Positions 45,957-53,929 of a DNA stretch of 64,000 bases are shown piece after piece (position 1 is the stretch's first letter; every line of letters starts with the position of its first letter). Origin of the DNA: Rhodanobacteraceae bacterium (lineage in GTDB: Bacteria > Pseudomonadota > Gammaproteobacteria > Xanthomonadales > SZUA-5); assembly GCA_016717705.1 (NCBI GenBank), contig JADKFD010000003.1, positions 124,001 through 188,000 of the forward strand, given 5' to 3'. Both the position numbers and the translations under genes were made by a program. The notes beneath the pieces are model-generated. The model was not told where the DNA came from. It ran no database searches and was given only the letters and a program-made list of their open reading frames with translations.

Positions 45957-46737
45957 AGCTGCCTGTGCGGCAGTGCGCCGCTGGTCCGGCATGGACCGCG
46001 CCATGTACTTTTTCTGAGCTGCCTGTGCGGCAGTGCGCGTTGGTATCGCCGCCGACCCAGATCGGCACTGTTTCTGAGCTGCTTGTGCGGCAGTGCGCGC
46101 GTCGCTGCCGTCGAACAGCACGCGGGCGTTTTTCTGAGCTGCCTGTGCGGCAGTGCGCACCGCGAAACTCTCTGTGCTGATGCCTGTGCGGCAGTGCGTC
46201 CGTTGCACTTGGGGCAGTCCACTTCCCGCGATTTCTGAGCTGCCTGTGCGGCAGTGCGCCGGCCATGCCGGACGCGTCACACAACCGGGACATTTCTGAG
46301 CTGCCTGTGCGGCAGTGCGCGCCATCGCCTACGCGATGCACGCATCGCTGCCTTTCTGAGCTGCCTGTGCGGCAGTGCGCTCTCGTCGTCGGACTCGCGC
46401 GCCTCGCGAAACTTTCTGAGCTGCCTGTGCGGCAGTGCGCCGCTCGGCCGCTGGAAATTCGCTAGCCGTGCATTTCTGAGCTGCCTGTGCGGCAGTGCGC
46501 GCGTTCCGTGCCTGGTGCCGTTTCACGTCAATTTCTGAGCTGCCTGTGCGGCAGTGCGCCGCGGCCACATTGGCAGTCTCGCCCGCTTGCATTTCTGAGC
46601 TGCCTGTGCGGCAGTGCGCCCAGATGGGGCGAGGATAAGCCTTGTGAGTGTTTTCTGAGCTGCCTGTGCGGCAGTGAACCGGGACTGCGGCAGGCCGCAC
46701 CGCGTGGTATTTTTCTGAGCTGCCTGTGCGGCAGTGC
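45951..46737 (-). CRISPR. Type I-F CRISPR array, 14 repeats, leader and cas genes lost
   Basis: 28-bp repeats at ~60-base spacing read TTTCTGAGCTGCCTGTGCGG-CAGTGCGC on the plus strand. The complement GCGCACTGCCGCACAGGCAG-CTCAGAAA is a type I-F (Csy) repeat, so transcription should run leftward. Repeat starts: 45951 (5' end degenerate), 46011, 46071 (one C to T), 46131, 46172 (first 9 bases altered), 46232, 46293, 46353, 46413, 46473, 46532, 46592, 46652 (ends GTGAAC, the canonical form) and 46712 (cut at 46737 by the IS). Spacers are 32 bp except 13 bp (46159-46171), 33 bp (46260-46292) and 31 bp (46501-46531). The degenerate repeat is at the expected leader-distal end. With the leader gone the array is probably silent. 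Confidence 0.96.
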
Positions 46738-46845
46738 TGTTGCCGCTCGTTGAAAATTGACCATCAAAACGGGGTTCTGCTCGTTGAAAATTGACCAGGG
46801 TGTTCAGGCCTAGCCTGCGGTGGGGGACCACTGTCAGGAGACGAG

Positions 46846-48353
46846 GTGCACACCATGGCGATGTACGCGAAAGTGCGACGGATGCGGTTGCGCGAAGGGT
46901 TGTCGATCAGTGAGATTGCTCGGCGGACGAGTCTGTCGCGCAACACGATCAAGCGCTGGCTGGTCGAGCCGGTGCTGAAGGAGATGCGCTACGAGCGGCC
47001 GGTTGGTAGCAAGAACCTGGACGCGCATGCGGGAGTGGTTGCGCAGGGCGCTGGAGACGGATGCGCGGCGGCCGCGCAAGGAACGGCGGACGGCGTTGCG
47101 GCTGCTGGAGCAGCTGAAGGGGTTGGGCTATTGCGGTAGCTACAGCCGGCTAACGGAGTTCATCCGCAGTTGGCGATCGGCGGCGGGATCGGTGACGGCG
47201 CGCTCGGCGTTCGTGCCGCTGAGTTTTGAGTGGGGTGAGGCCTTCCAGTTCGACTGGAGCGAGGAAGGCATCGTCATCGGCGGGATCTATCGCAAGATCC
47301 AGTTGGCGCACATGAAGCTGTGCGCGTCGCGGGCGTTCTGGCTGGTGGCGTATCCGAGCCAGGGTCACGAGATGCTGTTCGACGCGCATACGCGCTGCCT
47401 GGCAGGCCTGGGCGGGGTAGCCAGGCGCGGCATCTACGACAACATGAAGACGGCGGTGGACCGTGTGCCGGGCCGCGGCAAGGCGCGCATCGTCAACGCG
47501 CGGTTTTCAGCGCTGTGTGCGCACTACCTGTTCGATCCGGACTTCTGCAACGTGGCTTCCGGATGGGAGAAGGGCCGGGTCGAGAAGGGAGTTCAGGACT
47601 CGCGGCGGCGGATCTGGCAGTCGGCGCTGGAGCAGCGCTTTGGCAGCTTCGTCGAGATCAACGAATGGCTGGCGAGCCAGTGCGTGGCGGCACGTCAGGG
47701 CGGCGCATCCGGAGTGTCCGGGGATGACGATTGCCGAGGCGCTGGAGCACGAGCAGCCGCACCTGATGCCGATGCCGGCGGCCTTCGACGGCTACGTGGA
47801 ATCGCCGGCACGGGTGTCCAGCACCTGTCTGGTGTCGGCAGCCCGCAACCGCTACTCGGTGCCGTGTACGCTGGCCGGACAGCGGGTCAGTGTGCGGCTG
47901 TATCCGGATCGCGTGGTGATCATCGACGATCACACGGTAGTCGCCGAGCACGTTCGCGCCAGCGATCGCGATCACATCGTCTACGACTGGCAGCACTATG
48001 TGCCGCTGGTGCAGCGCAAGCCCGGCGCGCTGCGCAACGGTGCGCCGTTCGCCGATCTGCCGGACTCGCTGCAGCGCTTGCGCCAGGCGCTGATCCGCAG
48101 GCCTGGAGGTGATCGGGTGATGGCGCAGGTGCTGGCCGCCGTGCCGACCTTTGGCCTGGAAGCCGTGCTGGTGGCGATTGACCTGGTGCTGCAAACGGGC
48201 CGGCCAAGCGCGGAGCACGTCCTCAATGTGCTGGCGCGACTGCACGAGGGGCCGCCGCCCGAGCGGGTCGACACGGCGCTGGTGATCGCCGATGAGCCGA
48301 TCGCCGACAGCAGTCGCTACGACCGCCTGCGCGAGGAGGTGGGTCATGGCTGA
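46846..48353 (+). pseudogene. istA: IS21 transposase IstA, two frameshifts
   Basis: IstA is the DDE transposase of IS21 elements. The N-terminal helix-turn-helix (GLSISEIARRTSLSRNTIKR) is in the first frame. After KNLDAH an extra base near 47027 moves the frame to REWLRRALETDARR. The catalytic core follows: FQFDWSEEG and GIYDNMKTAVD carry the two Asp, and SGWEKGRVEKGV the Glu. A second shift near 47695 leads to HPECPGMTIAEALEHEQPHL and the C-terminal beta-barrel and tail. No full-length product is possible without both corrections. Confidence 0.9.
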
Positions 48354-49151
48354 TCTCATCGCCGAACTCAGGAACTGCGTCTGTATGGCATGGCCAGCGC
48401 CTATGCCGAGAGCCTGCAGCAGCGCAGCGCGATGAGCCTGCAGGTCGAGGATGCCCTGCTGCGCCACCTGCTCGAAGCCGAGCGCACCGACCGTGGCCTG
48501 CGCTCGATCCGCTACCAGATGCACACGGCACGCTTCCCGGTGCATCGCGATCTGGCTGGCTTCGATTACACCCAGAGCAAGCTGGACCGCCGCCAGATCG
48601 AGCAGTTCGCCAGCACCGACTTCACGGAAAAGGCCGAGAACATCGTGTTCATCGGCGGCACCGGCACCGGCAAGAGCCATCTCGCCACCGCCATCGGCGT
48701 GCAAGCCATCACCCGCCACGGCAAACGCGTGCGCTTCTACTCCTGCGTGGAACTGGCCAACGCCCTGGAGCAAGAGAAAGCTACCGGCCGAGCCGGACGA
48801 CTCGCCCACCAGTTGATGCACCTCGACCTCGTCATCCTCGACGAACTCGGCTACATGCCGTTCTCACAGGCCGGCGGCGCGCTGCTGTTCCACCTGCTCA
48901 GCAAGCTGTACGAGCACACCAGCGTGATCATCACCACCAACCTGATGTTCGCCGAATGGGTCAGTGTGTTCGTCGATGCCAAGATGACCACAGCACTGCT
49001 CGATCGCCTGACGCACCACTGCCACATCGTCGAGACCGGCAACGACTCGTACCGGTTCCGGCACAGCAGCAGCGCCGCTAAGGCACGCATCAAGTCACGC
49101 GAAGCGAGCAAAAATCAGGGCAAGCCGGACGACAACGCCGAACCGTTCTGA
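48346..49151 (+). pseudogene. istB: IS21 helper ATPase IstB, 5' frameshift
   Basis: IstB is the AAA+ helper that selects target DNA for IS21. ATG 48346 overlaps the istA end and starts MADLIAELR, but a missing base near 48370 puts the rest in another frame, entered at YGMASAYAESLQQ. The ATPase core is intact: Walker A GGTGTGKSHLA, Walker B LVILDELGYMPF. A shortened product could start at ATG 48390. The junction with istA (GGTCATGGCTGA) is the usual coupled arrangement. Confidence 0.88.
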
Positions 49152-49270
49152 CCCATCAGCACCGGCCAACAGCCGGTAAACTAAACACCCGCCGAGGGGC
49201 GTTCCCTCGGCGTCCATCCCTGGTCAATTTTCAACGAGCAGAGATGGTCAGTTTTGGGTGAGCAGCAACA

Positions 49271-49566
49271 ATGTCCACTTCATTTGCCGAGAAGAGTGGC
49301 GTTCCGCCGCCTCCGCAGAACCCGACCAGCACGCCGGCCTTGGCCAGTTCGCGCATTGCAGACTGCGTTACTGAAGTCCCCGTTCCGAGCAAGACCGTCG
49401 TCGTATTGGCGATCGGAATGTTCCAGTAGAGCGACTGCTTGCCCTGGTCGGTGACGTACTCGACGCGCCCGCCCTTGACCAGGACCCGGCAGTGTTCGAG
49501 GAAATAGATATTGGCGCGTTTGGAGTGCAGCACCGACTTCAGGTCTGACGGCGCGATGTCCTTCAT
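49271..49566 (-). pseudogene. cas1: Type I-F cas1, 5' fragment truncated by IS21
   Basis: The first ~98 codons of Cas1 of the I-F (Ypest) subtype, the integrase of spacer acquisition. ATG 49566 follows GGAAG. The sequence MKDIAPSDLKSVLHSKRANI, then YFLEHCRVLVKGGRVEYVTD, SLYWNIPIANTTTVLLGTGT, SVTQSAMRELAKAGVLVGFC and GGGGTPLFSANEVD is the N-terminal beta domain and the start of the catalytic domain. After EVD the frame enters the IS right end and stops at 49231. The catalytic Glu/His/Asp residues, all further on, are lost, so it cannot integrate spacers. It points leftward, the same way as the array, as in an intact I-F locus. Confidence 0.93.
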
Positions 49567-49812
49567 ATCGCTTCCTTCCCACACCCAATTGAACGCATAA
49601 GACGGTTCAGAGCCGCCGCCGATTTGTTCTTATAGGCATTTTGCGTCACGGATTGAGAGCCGCGGGGACGAGATTGGGTTTAGACAGATCCGTGGCATCT
49701 TGTTGAACTCGGCGCGCGATCGATGCCATGTCGTCCGAGGGCAATACATCTCGCACAGACTCCCCGCCGCGAGAGGACTCGAAACGCGTATCCGCGCCTT
49801 CAAGGGCAAAGA

Positions 49813-49838
49813 CATCGCGGGATGAACCTGCTCCCACG
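49813..49838. repeat. GTGGGAGCAGG-type hairpin repeat
   Basis: CATCGCGGGATGAACCTGCT-CCCAC is a diverged member of the GTGGGAGCGGG family. The rest of the gap 49567-49854 shows no gene or other recognised feature. Confidence 0.65.
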
Positions 49839-49854
49839 AGTGAAGCTTAGTGCC

Positions 49855-50340
49855 CTACCCCGCTGCATACCTCCCCAACGCCGCCGCCAGCATTGCGCGC
49901 ATCTGCTCGCGCAGTTCGGCGGGGGCGATGACTTCGGCGTCGGCGCCGTAGCGTTGCACGTCCATCAGCAGTTCGCGCGGGTTGGCGTAGGGCAGTGTGA
50001 GTTCGAGGGTGCCGTCTGGCAGCAATCGTTGGCGTTGGGCGGGGTGCCAGTGTTCGTCTGCGATCCAGCGGGCGGCGTGGGGGGTGAAGTGGATGACGGC
50101 GGTGGCGGTGATGGGGCCGGCGAAGATGCCGTAGCCGGCTTCCTGGTGGGTGTCGAGTTCTGCGGTGGGGATGTCGATGGCAGCTTCGGCGCTGAGTTCG
50201 GGTTTGTGGATGCGGTCCAGCGCAAAGCGGCGCAGGGCCGATTGGGCTGGGTCCCAGGCGTCGAGGTACCAGTTGTCGCGGTGGTGGATCAGGCGCTGCG
50301 GCGATACCTGGCGCTGGCGGTCTTGCTGGACCGGGCAGGC
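49855..50340 (-). pseudogene. WYL-regulator C-terminal fragment (duplicated segment)
   Basis: About 160 codons corresponding to the C-terminal half of the WYL protein at 51166-52131. The translated end is GYGIFAGPITATAVIHFTPH, ANPRELLMDVQRYGADAEVI, and ALGRYAAG, almost the same as the full copy (for example TAELDTH versus SAELDTH). Homology stops near 50335, after RQRQVSPQRLIHHRDNWYLD in translation order. There is no start codon or DNA-binding domain. It is one arm of a direct duplication bracketing the toxin-antitoxin genes. Confidence 0.85.
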
Positions 50341-50368
50341 ACCGTCCGCGGCTCTCGCACTCAGAGTT

Positions 50369-50386
50369 GGTTATACTAGTTAAACC
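50369..50386. promoter_or_regulatory. Palindromic operator/promoter of the toxin-antitoxin pair
   Basis: GGTTATACTAGTTAAACC is an 18-bp near-palindrome centred on ACTAGT (14 of 18 positions symmetric). It contains TATACT, a good -10 box, 19 bases before the antitoxin ATG. Autorepression by the antitoxin is the likely role. Confidence 0.65.
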
Positions 50387-50404
50387 AATTTGCGGGGACG
50401 CCCG

Positions 50405-50644
50405 ATGCAAACCGTCAGCCTGTTTGATGCCAAGACCCATCTGTCGGGATTGATCGAGCAGATCATCAGTGGTGCCGAAACGGAAATCACCATTGCCCGC
50501 CATGGCCGGCCTGTTGCGCGTCTGGTTCCGGTGTCGCCAACCGACACGGTCAAGCGCATCGGTATCGCCGCCGGACTGTTCGAAGTGCCGGATGACATCG
50601 ATGCCCACAACGCCGACGTATTGACCATGATGACCGGCACCTGA
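50405..50644 (+). CDS. Type II antitoxin, Phd/YefM-like
   Basis: A 79-residue antitoxin. The N-terminal MQTVSLFDAKTHLSGLIEQI and ITIARHGRPVARLVPV form the Phd/YefM DNA-binding and dimer fold. The C-terminus (GLFEVPDDIDAHNADVLTMM) is the toxin-wrapping tail. The start at 50405 follows GGGGA. It is separated from the toxin gene by one base, so the two are co-translated. It should neutralise the PIN toxin and repress the operon with it. Confidence 0.88.
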   Translation: MQTVSLFDAKTHLSGLIEQIISGAETEITIARHGRPVARLVPVSPTDTVKRIGIAAGLFEVPDDIDAHNADVLTMMTGT

Positions 50645-50645
50645 C

Positions 50646-51032
50646 ATGCGCCTGCTGCTCGACACTCACATTGCGCTTTGGGCCATAGTCGATTCGCCAC
50701 GTCTGTCGACTCGCGCTCGCGGCCTGATTCTTGATCCGGCGAACAGCATCTATGTGAGTACCGCATCGGTCTGGGAAATCACGATCAAGCACATGCTCGG
50801 CAAGGGCGACATGCCGGTGTCGGGCACGCAAGCTGCCGCCCACTTTCATGCGGCAGGCTATGTCGAACTGCCCATCGTCAATGCTCACATCGCGCTGCTG
50901 GAGACTCTGCCGCCGCATCACGCCGACCCGTTCGATCGACTGCTTGTGGCTCAGGCGCTTGCAGAACCGTTGCGCTTGTTGACTCACGACGACAAGTTGC
51001 GGGCGTATAGCGACAACATCATTCTGGTTTGA
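50646..51032 (+). CDS. PIN-domain toxin (VapC-like ribonuclease)
   Basis: A 128-residue PIN-domain nuclease. The acidic residues are in MRLLLDTHIALWAI (first Asp), SVWEITIK (Glu), HHADPFDRLLVAQA (Asp) and LLTHDDKL (last Asp), giving the metal site. Such toxins cleave tRNA or other RNA when the antitoxin is lost. The module sits inside a duplicated stretch, consistent with insertion or with duplication around it. Confidence 0.9.
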   Translation: MRLLLDTHIALWAIVDSPRLSTRARGLILDPANSIYVSTASVWEITIKHMLGKGDMPVSGTQAAAHFHAAGYVELPIVNAHIALLETLPPHHADPFDRLLVAQALAEPLRLLTHDDKLRAYSDNIILV

Positions 51033-51119
51033 GCGCCGGGCTGATACGCGAGGCGGCCAGCGCTTTGGCGGGCGGATGGTGATCTCATGCGCTTCGTGGA
51101 GCACGCCGATCCAGCGCGA

Positions 51120-51151
51120 GAAAGCTCGCGGAGTAAATCCGCTCCCACATT
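51120..51151. repeat. GTGGGAGCGG-type hairpin repeat
   Basis: AAAGCTCGCGGAGTAAATCC-GCTCCCAC matches the repeats in the waaA tail. It precedes the full WYL copy just as a related repeat (49813) precedes the fragment, so the repeat is part of the duplicated unit. Confidence 0.75.
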
Positions 51152-51165
51152 GAAGCACGGGCGCC

Positions 51166-52131
51166 CTACCCTGCTGCATACCTCCCCAACGCCGCCGCCA
51201 GCATCGCGCGCATATGCTCGCGCAGTTCGGTGGGGGCGATGATTTCGGCGTCGGCGCCGTAGCGTTGCACGTCCATCAGCAGTTCGCGCGGGTTGGCGTA
51301 GGGCAGGGTGAGTTCCAGGGTGCCGTCTGGCAGCAGGCGTTGGCGTTGGGCGGGGTGCCAGTGTTCGTCTGCGATCCAGCGGGCGGCGTGGGGGGTGAAG
51401 TGGATGACGGCGGTGGCGGTGATGGGGCCGGCGAAGATGCCGTAGCCGGCTTCCTGGTGGGTGTCGAGTTCTGCGCTGGGGATGTCGATGGCGGCTTCGG
51501 CGCTGAGTTCGGGTTTGTGGATGCGGTCCAGCGCGAATCGGCGCAGTGCCGATTGCTCTGGGTCCCAGGCGTCTAGGTACCAGTTGTCCTTGTGGTGAAT
51601 CAGGCGCTGCGGGGAGACCAGTCGCTGGCGTTCTTGCTGGGTGGAGCGGGCCTGGTAGGTGAAGCGCAGCTGGCGGCCCTCCAGGACCGATTCGGTGACG
51701 ATGCGGAAGACGGTCTGGTTGCCGTTGCGCGCCTGGGTGCGCAGTACGCGCAGGCGGTCGAGGCGGCGGGCTTTGTCGCCGAGGATCTTGTGGATGCGCG
51801 GCTGCAGTGGCCCCAGGGCTTGGCCGAGCAGGCCGGCGCCGGTGCGCTGGAGGACTTGCTGGGCCAGCATCAGGGCATAGAGTTCGTCTGCGCTCAGCCA
51901 GACGCCGGGGAGCTGGAAGGCGCTGGCATCGCGGTTCACGTAGCGCCAGATGCGCGCGGGGTCGCCTTCGTGTTCCAGCGGGGCGCCGAGGGTGTCGCGC
52001 ATGAAGCTCAGGTCGCGATAGAGCGTTGAGCGCGAGCACTCGGCTTCGCGCATCAGGCGGTCGTTGCTCAGGCCGTAGCGGTTGCGGGTGAGCAGGCCGT
52101 GCAGCAGGGCGATGCGTTCGGTGCGTTCCAT
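51166..52131 (-). CDS. WYL-domain transcriptional regulator (YafY-like)
   Basis: A 321-residue regulator. The N-terminal HTH (MERTERIALLHGLLTRNRYG, LSNDRLMREAECSRSTLYRD) is followed by a helical linker and a WYL domain (about 140-225, with QRLIHHKDNWYLDAWDPEQS and LRRFALDRI) and a WCX C-terminal extension. WYL domains sense ligands such as nucleic acid or nucleotides and often control defence or DNA-repair loci. ATG at 52131 is preceded by GGGGACACCC. A partial second copy lies at 49855-50340. Confidence 0.9.
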   Translation of the reverse strand: MERTERIALLHGLLTRNRYGLSNDRLMREAECSRSTLYRDLSFMRDTLGAPLEHEGDPARIWRYVNRDASAFQLPGVWLSADELYALMLAQQVLQRTGAGLLGQALGPLQPRIHKILGDKARRLDRLRVLRTQARNGNQTVFRIVTESVLEGRQLRFTYQARSTQQERQRLVSPQRLIHHKDNWYLDAWDPEQSALRRFALDRIHKPELSAEAAIDIPSAELDTHQEAGYGIFAGPITATAVIHFTPHAARWIADEHWHPAQRQRLLPDGTLELTLPYANPRELLMDVQRYGADAEIIAPTELREHMRAMLAAALGRYAAG

Positions 52132-52194
52132 GGGTGTCCCCGCGTATAGGGATGTGAAGATGGTGCTTGGGGACGGGATTCGGGGCAAGGGGTG

Positions 52195-52287
52195 GCGGGT
52201 TGCGCAAAAGCCGCGGCGCCGGCGCGAAGATTCTTGTCGCGAATGTCGGACACCGGGCGCGTCGGAGCCGCGCTACGGGTGAGGCAG
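52195..52287. repeat. GC-rich dispersed repeat, copy 2
   Basis: AAAAGCCGCGGCGCCGGCGC, TTCTTGTCGCGAATGTCGGA and GGAGCCGCGCTACGGGTGAG align with copy 3 (53806-53900). A single GTAGGAGCGCACT arm (about 52313-52337) follows. Nothing else is seen in 52132-52396. Confidence 0.7.
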
Positions 52288-52396
52288 TGCGGTGGTGGTG
52301 TGCGAAATTGCATCGCGCGCGAGTGCGCTCCTACAGTCACTGCGGGGCTGTGCGGTGTGTCGTGCGAAAGAGCTTTGGATGACCGGGCGTGGCTTG

Positions 52397-53479
52397 TCAA
52401 TGCGGATTTGGCTTCTTGCGGACGCGACACGACACGGCCTTTGTCTTACTTTCGATCAGCTTCGCTCCCGCCACGACGCGATCGAAGTCGCTCTCGAAGA
52501 GGCGGTCCTGCACGATGCGGTACTTCTCGAACTCGCTCTCGGCGTGCGCCTTGGCGATCTCGGCGGTCACCTTCCCGGCGTCTTGCAGCACCTCGCGATC
52601 GGTCGCGGCCAGGAACCGGTTCAGGCGCGTCTCCCAGTCCTGCATGGTCATGGGGATCTTGCGCAGGGCCATGTCCTCGGCGACGTCGAGGTAGGCGTTC
52701 ACGAGCCGCAAGAGCTGCGCGAGCTCCGACTCGGTCAGGTAGTTCTTGGCCACGACCACGTCGAACTTCTGGATCTTGCCGTGGGGCGCGTCGGTCCACG
52801 TGTGCAGCCCCATGTGCTCCTTGGTCGCGTCGGCGCGGTCGACGATGACCTCGGCTGCGGTCTGCCCGTGGATGGCCCAGTGCAGCTTGTTCTGCACGGT
52901 GGCGAAGAAGCGCTTGGTGGCCTGCGCCGTCACGTCGTAGTCGACCGAGGTGGCGTAGATGTCGGTGATCTTCTGGTAGAACTTGCGCTCCGACAGCCGG
53001 ATCTCGCGGACGCGCTGGAGCTGCTCCTCGAAGTAGCGATCGCTCAGGACGGAGCCGCCGCGCTTGAGGCGCTCGTCGTCCATCGCGAAGCCCTTGATGG
53101 TGAACTCCTCGACGACGCGCGTGGCCCACTTGCGAAACTGCACCGCGCGCTCGGAGTTGACCTTGTAGCCGACGGCGATGATGGCCGAGAGGTTGTAGTG
53201 CTTGGTGTCGTAGGTCTTGCCGTCGGCGGCAGTTATTCGAAAATTTCGAATAACTGCGTCCTCCTCGAGCTCGCTGTCCTCGAACACCTTCTTCAGGTGG
53301 TAGTTGATGGTCGGGACCTCGACGTCGTAGAGCTGCGCCATCATCTTCTGGCTGAGCCACACGTTCTCGTCGGCGTAGACAGCCTCGACGCCGCCCGTGC
53401 CGCTGGCCGCCACGAAGGTCAGGTACTCGGCCGCCGAGGAGCGAATCAGGGAGGTGGTGGGCTTCGTCTGCCGTGTCAT
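52397..53479 (-). CDS. rhuM: RhuM-family protein
   Basis: A 360-residue protein of the Virulence_RhuM family. Characteristic blocks are EAVYADENVWLSQKMMAQLY, TINYHLKKVFEDSELEEDAV, IRNFRI, HYNLSAIIAVGYKVNSERAV and QFRKWATRVVEEF. The N-terminal part resembles a phage-antirepressor-like DNA-binding domain. Family members were first noticed in Salmonella pathogenicity islands and are common in accessory regions; their function is unknown. ATG 53479 (MTRQTKPTT) was chosen over longer in-frame starts. A 29-base palindrome (53230-53258) lies in the coding sequence. Confidence 0.88.
   Translation of the reverse strand: MTRQTKPTTSLIRSSAAEYLTFVAASGTGGVEAVYADENVWLSQKMMAQLYDVEVPTINYHLKKVFEDSELEEDAVIRNFRITAADGKTYDTKHYNLSAIIAVGYKVNSERAVQFRKWATRVVEEFTIKGFAMDDERLKRGGSVLSDRYFEEQLQRVREIRLSERKFYQKITDIYATSVDYDVTAQATKRFFATVQNKLHWAIHGQTAAEVIVDRADATKEHMGLHTWTDAPHGKIQKFDVVVAKNYLTESELAQLLRLVNAYLDVAEDMALRKIPMTMQDWETRLNRFLAATDREVLQDAGKVTAEIAKAHAESEFEKYRIVQDRLFESDFDRVVAGAKLIESKTKAVSCRVRKKPNPH
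53230..53258. repeat. 29-base palindrome inside rhuM
   Basis: GCAGTTATTCGAAA and TTTCGAATAACTGC pair perfectly around a single A. The tract is AT-rich against a GC-rich gene and encodes AVIRNFRI on the gene strand. A protein- or replication-related role is possible but unproven. Confidence 0.8.
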
Positions 53480-53805
53480 GCGGCGTCTCCAGCTTGCGGG
53501 GCCTTGCGGGACAGGACCCCGGCCTCGCGTTGGGTGAAAGGCAGAAAATGAGAATACCCGCACTTGAGGATTCCACGCGCTCTTCAAGAGGACTCATGAA
53601 CTATTGATGGTTCGCGTCCGTCGACGGGTCCGTGGAGCGCTTTGGAATTTCGTGCTCCTCGCAACACCCACAAAACGACATCACCCCAAACACGGTCGTC
53701 GTCCACTGTCCATTCCAACTGTCTTCAACGGCGCTGCATACGCCCGGGCAGACTTGCTGGGCTTGGACATTGGCGTTGTCACCGCGGGGCGAACGTTCTC
53801 GCAGG

Positions 53806-53900
53806 GCGGGTTGGCGCGAAAGAGCCGCGGCCGCCGGCGCGATGGTTCTTGTCGCGAAAGTCGGACTGCGGGCGCGCCGGAGCCGCGCTACGGGTGGGGC
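53806..53900. repeat. GC-rich dispersed repeat, copy 3
   Basis: AAGAGCCGCGGCCGCCGGCG, TTCTTGTCGCGAAAGTCGGA and GCGCCGGAGCCGCGCTACGG. The outer parts are imperfect inverted complements. Bases 53480-53805 show no supported gene. Confidence 0.7.
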
Positions 53901-53929
53901 GCCGCCCGCGCACGGACGGTTGCGGTCGG

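Larger units (their letters stand above)
46738..49270 (+). mobile_element. IS21-family insertion sequence, degraded
   Basis: A 2,533-bp element with TG...CA ends. The terminal inverted repeats are TGTTGCCGCTCGTTGAAAAT on the left and, inverted, TGTTGCTGCTCACCCAAAAC on the right. The 19-mer GCTCGTTGAAAATTGACCA occurs twice at the left (46745, 46779) and once inverted at the right (49221-49239), the multiple end-repeat pattern of IS21. It holds istA and istB, both frameshifted. The bases just outside (CAGTGC left, ATGTCC right) do not form a target duplication. The left end cuts the last CRISPR repeat and the right end cuts cas1. Confidence 0.92.

Noticed and set aside
45452..46832. Open frames on both strands over the CRISPR array
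   Set aside because: They are translations of the 28-bp repeat (for example FLSCLCGSA every 20 residues) with spacer-encoded filler, not proteins.
46738..49270. Cas-associated transposon or CAST-type element
   Set aside because: The genes are ordinary istA and istB of IS21 with matching IS21-type ends. No tnsB, tnsC or tniQ homologue is present, and cas1 is truncated.
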